Under the pieces are notes generated by a model. That model was not told the DNA's origin. It worked only from the letters and a program-made list of their open reading frames with translations, and did not search any database. Of a stretch of DNA of 64,000 nucleotides, positions 56,080 through 64,000 are shown in pieces (the first letter of the stretch is position 1; each line of letters begins with the position of its first letter). The DNA comes from Lucinisca nassula. Lineage: Eukaryota; Mollusca; Bivalvia; Lucinida; Lucinidae. The stretch is from assembly GCA_963580285.1 (NCBI GenBank), contig OY757015.1:148612082-148676081 (forward strand). The letters are read 5' to 3'. The position numbers and the translations under genes were made by a program.

Positions 56080-56174
56080 GTATACTGCCGGTGACCTTGA
56101 TCGACCCCCACCGGTTCTAACCGGTTCCGAAAATTGCCTCATTTTTACTGACCAAACTAGCCCCTCTTACTACT
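56080..56174. repeat. Polinton right terminal inverted repeat
   Basis: Inverse of 44061-44155. Ends ..CCCCTCTTACTACT, followed by the AATATG duplication. Confidence 0.92.
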
Positions 56175-56180
56175 AATATG

Positions 56181-56300
56181 GTGAATTTGTTTTATGTTTG
56201 TGTTTCTTTCTCATGGGAGGTGTGAGTTAATGTATCGACCCACGACCATTGCCTTCACTTCTTTTTTTTTTTTTTTTTTTTTTCTTCTTCTTTTTTCATC
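56181..56300 (-). repeat. Family T terminal fragment and poly-T
   Basis: TGTGTTTCTTTCTCATGGG, GTTAATGTATCGACC and CATTGCCTTCACTTC follow the family order, then a ~19 bp T-run and T/C-rich sequence. It lies just outside the right Polinton duplication. Confidence 0.5.
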
Positions 56301-56490
56301 CTGTAAACCTTAGTTAAATAATTGATTTGATGGCATGCTTACTTAACGTTTTGATGGCATGCTTACTTAAAGTTTTCTCAGATTTTCGTCGATGTGCATC
56401 TAGGATAACATTACGGCAAATAGTGGCTTTTACCCTGCGTCAGTTACCCCTAAAACCGAATGCGCGTTCGAGGAGGAGAACAAGGAGGAG

Positions 56491-56650
56491 CCCAGCAGGC
56501 ACACGTCGCTATGGCAACGTCATATCAACGTCGGTGCAACGTCATGACGTTGCACCGACGTTGATATGACGTTGACATGACGTTGCATAAACTTCATGGA
56601 GTTGCACCAACGTTGATGTGATGTCACAATTACGTCATGTGCCTGCTGGG
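56491..56650. mobile_element. Palindromic MITE, 160 bp, termini CCCAGCAGGCAC
   Basis: Termini CCCAGCAGGCACA / TGTGCCTGCTGGG are inverted and the interior symmetry is nearly complete. The inner 60 bp (56515-56574) are a perfect palindrome centred on GTCATGAC, made of CAACGTCATATCAACGTCGG and GTGCAACGTCA with their inverse. A direct echo of the arm follows (56575-56620). It has no coding capacity and its target duplication is unclear. Confidence 0.85.
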
Positions 56651-56799
56651 AGGATATTTAAAGTGAAGGAAGAGGAAGAGACCAGTTCCTGGCTATTGAT
56701 GATAACTTTTATCTTCTTTTATAAAACTTGTCAATGTTATAGTTTCTTTTCGAAGGTGGTATGTTTATAGCTCTATTTTCTTCATGATTATTTTGTTTA

Positions 56800-57082
56800 T
56801 TTTGGAGTTTAACGGCCTAGTCAACACTATTTTAGGTCATTTTTGAGCCGGTCAGTTTACCTATTCACACTTTTCCTGGGCAAGCTTTTACGTAAGAGGT
56901 TAACCAGTACAGTGCACATTCTTCCGCCAGAAACTGACAACTGACCTTCTCTAATCAGCGGAAGGGAGAGAACGACTGTAGCAAAGATTTCATGATCAGT
57001 CTCCACGATAGGATGTTGTCGACCCCGGCAGGTATCGAACCCGCATCCTCCTGATCACCAGTCACAGAGCTACCGAGGCCGA
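56800..57082 (-). mobile_element. tRNA-derived SINE (family S4)
   Basis: The minus-strand head (57018-57080) has GGCCTCGGTAGCTCTGTGAC and box B-like GGTTCGATACC. The body includes GTCGTTCTCTCCCTTCCGC and ends GGCCGTTAAACTCCAAAAT then an A-rich tail. A partner in the opposite orientation lies at 57850-58035. Confidence 0.8.
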
Positions 57083-57709
57083 CTCTTCATGATTAAAGAT
57101 ACAGAACAAGGGCTGGGGCTGATTTCCGGCATAACCCATACTGCCTGTATTCATGAATTTTGAGACAATAATCAGGTCTTCTCCTACCGTATGACTCCAA
57201 GCAGCACTCACTAGTATAACAGATCAGAATTATTTCCTTCCTGATTTTCATAAAGATGATCCAGTGAAAAAAAAGTATATAGAGCAGCGTGAAGTTAGCT
57301 GGGGGAACTCTATCTCCTGCTATCAAGTTCAGCTGGAACAATCCAGCATAACCTAATCCAGCATGACCTGAAAATCATTGACAAGGATATATTTTTCAAA
57401 CGCTTTGTGAAGACATTTCGGCCGATCATTAAAAAAATACCCACAACATTTCCTTTGGACTGGCTTGCTTGTGAAATGGGCGAGAGGGGACTGTTAAAAT
57501 GAGGGGAAGCGAGGGGCCTGTATTCCCAGAACTTGAAATCTGGGGCCGCTGTAACGTAAAAAAAGTGGACCGTGAAAAAATGAGACATTTCCGCCACTGC
57601 GCATGCGCGTTGCTAAGTGGGCGTTAACCGATTGTTTAAGGCGGGGCTTACACGATAAACAAATCAATAGTCACAGTTTCAATCCTCCTTGAATGAACTA
57701 TTGCCCAGC
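57083..57709. other. No gene recognised
   Basis: Overlapping minus-strand frames of 82 and 95 codons have no motif. Nothing assignable. Confidence 0.4.
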
Positions 57710-57719
57710 CTGCCAAAAA

Positions 57720-57765
57720 CATCGGACCAACGTCGGGTCGACAGCGATACGACATATCAACGTCG
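57720..57765. repeat. Palindromic core related to 43915
   Basis: ATCGGACCAACGTCGGGTCG, then ACGACATATCAACGTCG. Shares ATCGGAC/CCAACGTCGG with the 43915 hairpin. Confidence 0.4.
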
Positions 57766-57849
57766 TTTCGCTCTCAGCCCCATATTGGCCAGCTATTGCG
57801 TAATAGCTGGGAAGTATACGATATACCATGCAATGAAAGTTTCACCTCT

Positions 57850-58035
57850 GTGAGTGTTACTGACATTTTGCTCTTGAACAGCAGTTGTCAATTTCTGGCG
57901 TAAGAATGTGAAGTGTGCTGGTTAACTGCTAACGTATAAGCCTGTCAAGAAAAAGTGTGGATAGGTAAACTGACCGGCTCAAAATGACATGAATGGTGTT
58001 GACTGGGCCGTTAAACTCCACTACAAACAAAGAAA
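57850..58035 (+). mobile_element. SINE S4, 5'-truncated copy
   Basis: AGTTGTCAATTTCTGGCG, GCTGGTTAACTGCTAACG and GACTGGGCCGTTAAACTCCA then CAAACAAAGAAAAAAAATG match the inverse of 56800-56960. The tRNA-like head is absent. Confidence 0.7.
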
Positions 58036-58289
58036 AAAAATGTTTTTTATTTTTTTTTTTATTAAACCTCTACCTCTCCCTCTGTTTAGTTTAGTATTAC
58101 ACTTCTCTGAGTATTTCTCTAATCCATCTGGGAGAGGAATTATGATTTTGTTACCTCGAAAATTGTTTACAGGTGCCAAAAAAAAGTATCGATGCATTTT
58201 AAAAGTAACATTAACAACGAGAAGATCCTGCATATGCTGAAGCATAGCGAAACATCCTCACCTGAGTTATGTAGACGAGCTATTGATCA
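58036..58289. other. Spacer before satellite
   Basis: AT-rich. No feature recognised. Confidence 0.35.
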
Positions 58290-60606
58290 GTACACATGAG
58301 AAACCCTAAATTTGCAGCCTGTGTGGAAAAGGAGATAGACGTGTAAAAAGTAGATAAGGCATCAATCCGTGAAAAAAGTGGACTTGTGTGAAAAAAGTGG
58401 ACATAAAGAAATGCAAAATTAAGGAATGAAAAAAGATGGATGTGCGTGAAAAGGGTTGAAAAGGTACCAGTCCGTGAAAGCAGAAGATGTGCGTGAAAAG
58501 GATAATCCCGAAGAAAAATGTACACTGGCGTGAAAGAAAAATAGATAAGGCACCAATCCGTGAAAAAAGTGGACATCCGTGAAAAAAGTGGACATGAGGA
58601 AATTCAAAGAAAAGGAATGAAAAAAGAAGATGTGCGTGAAAAGGGTTGAAAAGGTACCTGTCCGTGATAGATGAAGATGTGCGTGATAAGGATAATCACG
58701 AAGAAAAATGTACACTGACGTGAAAGAAAAATAGATAAGGCATCAATCCGTGAAAAAAGTGGAAATGCGTGACAAAAGTGGACATAAAGAAAAAAAGAAA
58801 AGGAATGAAAAAAGAAGATGTGCGTGAAAAGGGTTGAAAAGGTACCTGTCCGTGAAAGAAGAAGATGTGCGTGAAAAGGAAAATCACGAAGAAAAATGTA
58901 CACTGACGTGAAAGAAAAATAGATAAGGCAACAATCCGTGAAAAAAGTGGACATCCGTGAAAAAAGTGGACATAAAGAAATGCAAAATAAAGGATTGAAA
59001 AAAGAAGATGTGCATGAAAGGGTGTGAAAAGGTACCAGTCCGACAAAGAAGAAGGTGCGCGTGATAAGGATAATCACGAAGAAAAATGTAGACTGACGTG
59101 AAAGAAAAACAGACAAGGCAACAAGCCGTGAAAAAAAGTGGACATGCGTGAAAAAAGTGGACATAGAGAAATGCAAAATAAAGGAATGAAAAAAGAAGAT
59201 GTGCGTGAAAAGGGTTGAAAAGGTACCAGTCCGAGAAAGAAGGAGAGGCGCGTGAAAAGGATAATCCCGAAGAAAAATGTATACTGACGTGAAATAAAAG
59301 CAGAAAAGGCAACAATCCGTGAAAGAAAGTGGACATGGTTGAAAAAAGTGGACATAAAGAAATACAAAGTAAAGGAATGAAAAAAGAAGATGTGCGGGAA
59401 AAGGGTTGAAAAGGTACCAGTCCGCGAAAGAAGAAGATGTGCGTGAAAAGGATAATCACGAAGATAAATGTACACTGACGTGAAAGAAAAATAGATAAGG
59501 CAATAATCCGTGAAAAAAGTGGAAAATCCGTGAAAAAAGTAGACATAAAGAAATACAATGAAAAGGAATGAAAAACGAAATGTGCGTGAAAAGGGTTGAA
59601 AAGGTACCTGTCCGTGAAAGAAGATGTGCGAGATAAGGATAATCAGTTATTAATCACGAAGAAAAATGTACACCGACGTGGAAGAAAAATAGATCAGGTA
59701 ACAATCCGTGAAAAAAGTGGACATCCGTGAAAAAAGTTGACATAAAGAAACACAAAAGAAAGGAATGAAAAAAGAAAAGGTGCGTGAAAAAAGGGTTGAA
59801 AAGGTACCCGTCCGTGAAAGCAGAAGATGTGCGTGAAAAGAATAATCACGAAGAAAAATGTACACTGACGTGAAAGAAAAACAGATAAGGCAACAATCCT
59901 TGAAAAAGGTGGACATCCGTGAAAAAAGTGGACATAAAGAAATGCAAAATAAAGGAATGAAAAAAGATGGATGTGCGTGAAAAAGGGTTGAAAAAGTACC
60001 AGTCCGTGAAAGCAGAAGATGTGCGTGAAAAGGATAATTCCAAAGAGAAATGTACACTGACGTGTAGGAAAAATAGATAAGGCACCAATCCGTGAAAAAA
60101 GTGGACATTCGTGAAAAAAGTGGACATAAAGAAATACAAAGAAAAGGAATGAAAAACGAAGATGTGCGTGAAAAGGGTTGAAGAGGTACCTTTCCGTGAA
60201 AGAAGAAAATGGGCGTGATAAGGATAATCAAAAAGAAAAATGTACACTGACCTGAAAGATAAATAGATAAGGCAACAATCCGTGAAAAAAGTGGACATCC
60301 GTGAAAAAAGTGGACATAAAGAAATGCAAAATAAAGGAATGAAAAAAGAAGCTGTGCATGAAAAGGGTTGAAAAGGTACCAACCCGAGAAAGAAGAAGAT
60401 GCGCGTGATAAGGATAATCACGAAGAAAAATGTACACTGACGTGAAAGAAAAATAGATAAGGCAAAAATCCGTAAAAAAAAGGGGACATCCGTGAAAAAA
60501 GTGGACATAAAGAAATGCAAAATAAAGGAATGAAAAAAAGAAGATGTGCGTGAAAAAAGTGGACATCCGTGAAAAAAGTGGACATAAAGAAATACAAAGG
60601 AAAGGA

Positions 60607-60765
60607 GTGAGTGAGTTTTAGTTTTACGTTCCACCAACAGCTTAGGTCATACGGAGACGGGACCTCGGTTTAAAGACTCATCCGAAAGTCTGGAGAGGCC
60701 CGGGATCGATCCTGCGATCCCTGGTTTACAAGGCGAATAGCGTAACCACTGCACCACGGAGGCTC
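60607..60765 (-). mobile_element. tRNA-derived SINE (family S5), satellite copy 1
   Basis: Minus-strand head AGCCTCCGTGGTGCAGTGG, TTACGCTATTCGCCTTGTAA, and box B-like GGATCGATCCC. It ends in CACTCACTC-type tail (plus GAGTGAGTGAG). Flanked by TACAAAG-AAAGGA type duplication of the satellite monomer. Confidence 0.88.
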
Positions 60766-61525
60766 CTACAAAGAAAAGCAATGAAAAAAAGAAGATGTGC
60801 GTGAAAAGGGTTGAAAAGGTACCAGTCCGTGAAAGCAGAAGATGTGCGTGAAAAGGATAATCACGAAGAAAAATGTACACTGAGGTGAAAGAAAAACAGA
60901 TAAGGCAGCAATCCGTGAAAAAAGTGGACATGCGTGAAAAAAGTGGGCATAAAGAAATGCAAAATAAAGGAATGAAAAAAGATGGGTGTGCGTGAAAAGG
61001 GTTGAAAAGGTGCCAGTCCGTGAAAGCAGAAGATGTGCGTGAAAAGGATAATCCAGACGAAAAATGTACACTGACGTGAAAGAAAAATAGATAAGGCACC
61101 AATCCGTGAAAAAAGTGGACAGCCGTGAAAAAAAGTGGACATAAAGAAATACAAAGAAAAGGAATGAAAAAATAAGATTTGCGTGAAAAGGGCTGAAAAG
61201 GTACCTGTCCGTGAAAGAAGAAGATGTGCGTGATAAGGATAATCACGAAGAAAAATGTACACTGAGGTGAAAGAAAAATAGATAAGGCAATAATCCGTGA
61301 AAAAAGTGGACATCCGTGAAAAAAGTGGACATAAAGAAATACAAAGAAAAGGAATGAAGAAAAAAGATGTGCGTGAAAAGGGTTGAAAAGGTACCTGTCC
61401 GTGAAAGAAGAAGATCTGCCTGATAAGGATAATCACGAAGAAAAATGTACACTGACGTGGCAGAAAAATTGATAAGGCAACAATCCGTGAAAAAAGTGGA
61501 CATAAAGAAAAACAAAGAAAAGGAG

Positions 61526-61683
61526 TGAGTGAGTTTAAGTTTTACGTCCCACCAACAGCTAAGGTCATACGGAGACGGGATCTCGGTTAAAGACTCATCC
61601 TAAAGGCTTGAGAAACCCGAGATCGATCCTGCGATCCCTGGTTTACAAGGCGAGCAGCGTAACCACTGCACCACGGAGGCTTC
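61526..61683 (-). mobile_element. SINE S5, satellite copy 2
   Basis: Same insertion point in the monomer (TACAAAGAAAAGGA on both sides) and near-identical sequence to copy 1. Confidence 0.88.
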
Positions 61684-62219
61684 TACAAAGAAAAGGAATG
61701 AAAAAAGAAGATGTGCGTGATAAGGATAATCACGAAGAAAAATGTACACTGACGTGAAAGAAAAACAGATAAGGCAATAATCCGTGAAAAAAAAGTGGAC
61801 ATCCGTGAAAAAAGTGGACATAAAAAAATTCAAAGAAAAGGAATAAAAAAAGAAGATGAGCGTGAAAAGTGTTGAAAAGGTACAAGTCCTTGAAAGAAGA
61901 AGATGTGCGTGATAAGGATAATCACGAAGAAAAATGTACACTGACGTGAAAGAAAAATAGATAAGGCAAAAATCCGTGAAAAAAGTGGACATCCGTGAAA
62001 AAAGTGGACATAAAGAAATGCAAAATAAAGGAATGAAAAAAAGAAGATGTGCGTGAAAATGGTTGAAAAGGTACCAGTCCGAGAAAGAAGATGCGCGTGA
62101 TAAAGATAATCACGAAGAAAAATGTACACTGGTGTGAAAGGAAAATAGATACGGCAACAATCCGTGAAAAAGTGGACACCCGTGAAAAAAGTGGACATAA
62201 AGAAATACAAAGTAAAGGA

Positions 62220-62380
62220 AGGAGTGAGTTTTAGTTTTGCGTCCCACCAACAGCCAAGGTCATACGGAGACGGGATCTCGGTTTAAAGACTCGTCCGAAA
62301 GGCTGGAGTAGCCGGGGATCGATCCTGCGATCCCTGGTTTACAAGGCAAGTAGCGTGTCCACTGCACCACGGAGGCTTCT
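62220..62380 (-). mobile_element. SINE S5, satellite copy 3
   Basis: Same insertion point. The GAGTGAGTGAG tail is shortened to GGAGTGAG, and the flanking repeat reads TACAAAGTAAAGGA / TACAAAGACAAGGA. Confidence 0.85.
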
Positions 62381-62774
62381 ACAAAGACAAGGAATGAAAA
62401 AAAGAAGATGTGCGTGAAAAGAGTTTAAAACGTACCAGTCCGGGAAAGCAGAAGATGTGCGTGAAAAGGATAATCACGAAGAAAAATGTACACTGATGTG
62501 AAAGAAAAACAGATAAGGCAACAATCCGTGAAAAAAAGTGGACATGCGTGAAAAAAGTGGACATAAAGAAATGCAAAATAAAGGAATGAAAAAAGTGGAT
62601 GTGCGTGAAAAGGGTTGAAAAGGTACCAGTCCGTCAAAGCAGAAGATATGCGTGAAAAGGATAATCCCGAAGTAAATTGTACACTGACTTGAACGAAAAA
62701 TAGATACGGCACCAATCCGTGAAAAAAGTGGACATCCGTGAAAATAGTGGACATAAAGAAATACAATGAAAAGG

Positions 62775-62936
62775 AGTGAGTGAGATTTAGTTTTACGTCC
62801 CACCAACAGCTAAGGTCATACGGAGACGGGACCTCGGTTTAAAGGCTCATCCTAAAGGCTGGAAAAGCCCAGGATCAATCCTGCGATCCCTGGTTTACAC
62901 TGCGGGCAGCGTAACCACTGGACCACGGAGGCTTCT
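62775..62936 (-). mobile_element. SINE S5, satellite copy 4
   Basis: Same insertion point (TACAATGAAAAGGA / TACAAAGAAAAGGA). Differs from copies 1-3 at scattered positions. Confidence 0.88.
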
Positions 62937-64000
62937 ACAAAGAAAAGGAATGAAAAAAAAGGAGATGTGCGTGAAAAAAGTTGAAAAGGTACCAGTCCGT
63001 GAAAGCCAAAGATGTGCGTGAAAAGGATAATCCCGAAGAAAAATGTACACTGACGTGAAAGAAAAATATATAAGGCACCAATCCGTGAAAAAAGTGGACA
63101 TCCGTGAAAAACGTGGACCTGAAGAAATACAAAGAAAAGGATTGAAAAAAGAAGATGTGCATGAAAAGGGTCGAAAAGGCATATGTCCGTGAAAGAAGAA
63201 GATGTGCGTGATAAGGATAATCACGAAGAAAAATGTACACTGACGTGAAAGAAAAATAGATAAGGCAACAATCCGTGAAAAAAGTGGACATGCGTGAAAA
63301 AAGTGGACATAAAGAAATACAAAAAAAGGTATGAAAAAAAGAAGATGTGCGTGAAAAGGGTTGAAAAAGTACCAGTCCGTGAAAGAAGAAGATGTGCGTG
63401 ATAAGGATAAACACGAAGAAAAATGTACACTGTCGTGAAAGAAAAATAGATAAGGCAACAATCCGTGAAAAAAGTGGACATCCGTGAAAAAAGTGGACAT
63501 AAAGAAATGCAAAAAAAGGAATGAAAAAAAGAAGATGTGCGTAAAAAGGGTTGAAAAGTTACCAGTCCGAGAAAGCAGAAGATGCGCGGGATAAGGATAA
63601 TCACGAAAAAAATGTACACTGACGTGGCAGAAAAATTGATAAGGCAACAATCCGTGAAAAAAGTGGACATCCGTGAAAAAAGTGGACATAAAGAAATACA
63701 AAGAGAAGGAATGAAAAAAGAAGATGTGCGTGAAAAGGGTTGAAAAGGTACCAGTCCGTGAAAGAAGAAGATGTGCGTGATAAGGAAAATCAATAAGAAA
63801 AATGTACACTGACGTGAAAGAAAAATAGATAAGGCAATAATCCGTGAAAAAAGTGGACATCCGTGAAAAAAGTGGACATAAAAAAATGCAAAATAAAGGA
63901 ATGAAAAAAAAATGATGTGCGTGAAAAGGGTTGAAAAGGTACCAGTCCGAGAAAGAAGAAGATGCGCATGATAAAGATAATCACGAAGAAAAATGTACAC

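Larger units (their letters stand above)
44061..56174. mobile_element. Polinton/Maverick element, complete ends, 12.1 kb
   Basis: The left terminus AGTAGTAAGAGGGGCTAG at 44061 and the right terminus (its exact inverse, ending 56174) begin a ~95 bp inverted repeat with a handful of mismatches. AATATG flanks both ends (44055-44060, 56175-56180), the 6 bp duplication characteristic of Polinton integration. Inside are a chromodomain integrase, a C2H2/acidic protein and a zinc-finger ATPase on the minus strand, and a protein-primed DNA polymerase B on the plus strand. No capsid, penton or protease gene is recognisable. SINE-Bs (44651, 44963, 46990) and a pearl-like element (50056-51001) are later insertions. 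All four genes are broken. Confidence 0.95.
58290..64000. repeat. ~190 bp satellite array, about 27 monomers, continuing off the window
   Basis: Monomers carry GAAAAATGTACACTGACGTG, AAAATAGATAAGGCAACAAT, CCGTGAAAAAAGTGGACAT (twice), AAAGAAATACAAAGAAAAGG, AAGATGTGCGTGAAAAGGG, and GGTACCAGTCCGTGAAAG. Anchor spacing is 187-191 bp. Within the monomer short CGTGAAAA-type subrepeats are evident. The strand composition is strongly asymmetric (A/G-rich plus strand), so the minus strand is nearly free of stops. A period near 63 codons then yields long overlapping minus-strand frames in more than one phase. I treat these as non-coding. Four SINE copies interrupt it. Confidence 0.95.

Noticed and set aside
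58604..60637. Long minus-strand open frames (190-263 codons, Phe/Ser-rich repeats) as a repeat-protein gene
   Set aside because: They overlap one another in different phases, follow the satellite monomer exactly, and exist only because the minus strand lacks stops. SINEs also interrupt the array.

Overview
The window reads as metazoan nuclear DNA from a mollusc, most likely a bivalve. The evidence is tRNA-derived SINEs, hairpin-bounded elements with ~145-167 bp core tandem repeats next to GTCC/GTCT tetranucleotide runs (the layout of bivalve 'pearl'/Helentron-derived elements), an I/Nimb-type LINE with an ATC-repeat tail, mariner relics, many MITEs, and a Polinton/Maverick with spliceosomal introns. 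I see no convincing host protein gene and no true tRNA or rRNA gene. Species cannot be fixed from the sequence. All family assignments come from motifs and architecture read by eye.

Layout. 1-9 kb: an old ~118 bp satellite in two opposed blocks, a pearl-like array (705-3300) interrupted by a MITE and a SINE, a mariner relic, and MITEs. 9.1-16 kb: a large foldback element with ~690 bp arms and a SINE in one end, several copies of a ~525 bp repeat (here called family T), and a LINE 3' relic. 16-23 kb: SINEs, a ~168 bp tandem array, a second foldback element whose arms are C-rich short repeats, and an old family T copy that received a piggyBac-like MITE and a SINE. 23.5-30 kb: a structurally full-length two-ORF LINE flanked by a 14 bp target duplication, with a 525 bp insertion flanked by TTAA in ORF2. 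30-34 kb: a second pearl-like array, a foldback MITE and a 38 bp minisatellite. 34.3-41.8 kb: a mariner element split by a 6.1 kb head-to-tail concatemer of a third pearl-like element. 44.06-56.17 kb: a complete but decaying 12.1 kb Polinton with terminal inverted repeats and a perfect 6 bp target duplication (AATATG). 58.3-64 kb: a ~190 bp satellite running off the window, carrying four copies of one SINE insertion.

The most notable object is the Polinton. It carries a chromodomain integrase, a small C2H2/acidic protein, a packaging-type ATPase with an N-terminal zinc finger, and a protein-primed family B polymerase with N-terminal zinc fingers. No capsid or protease gene is recognisable. 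Three of its four proteins begin with a similar C2H2 finger. Integrase and ATPase each have one short intron placed at a catalytic motif. Every gene carries at least one break, so this copy is a fossil.

The order of nested insertions can be read directly: concatemer in mariner, family T in LINE, SINE in Polinton intron, SINE in foldback arm, MITE in family T, and SINE in satellite followed by co-amplification.
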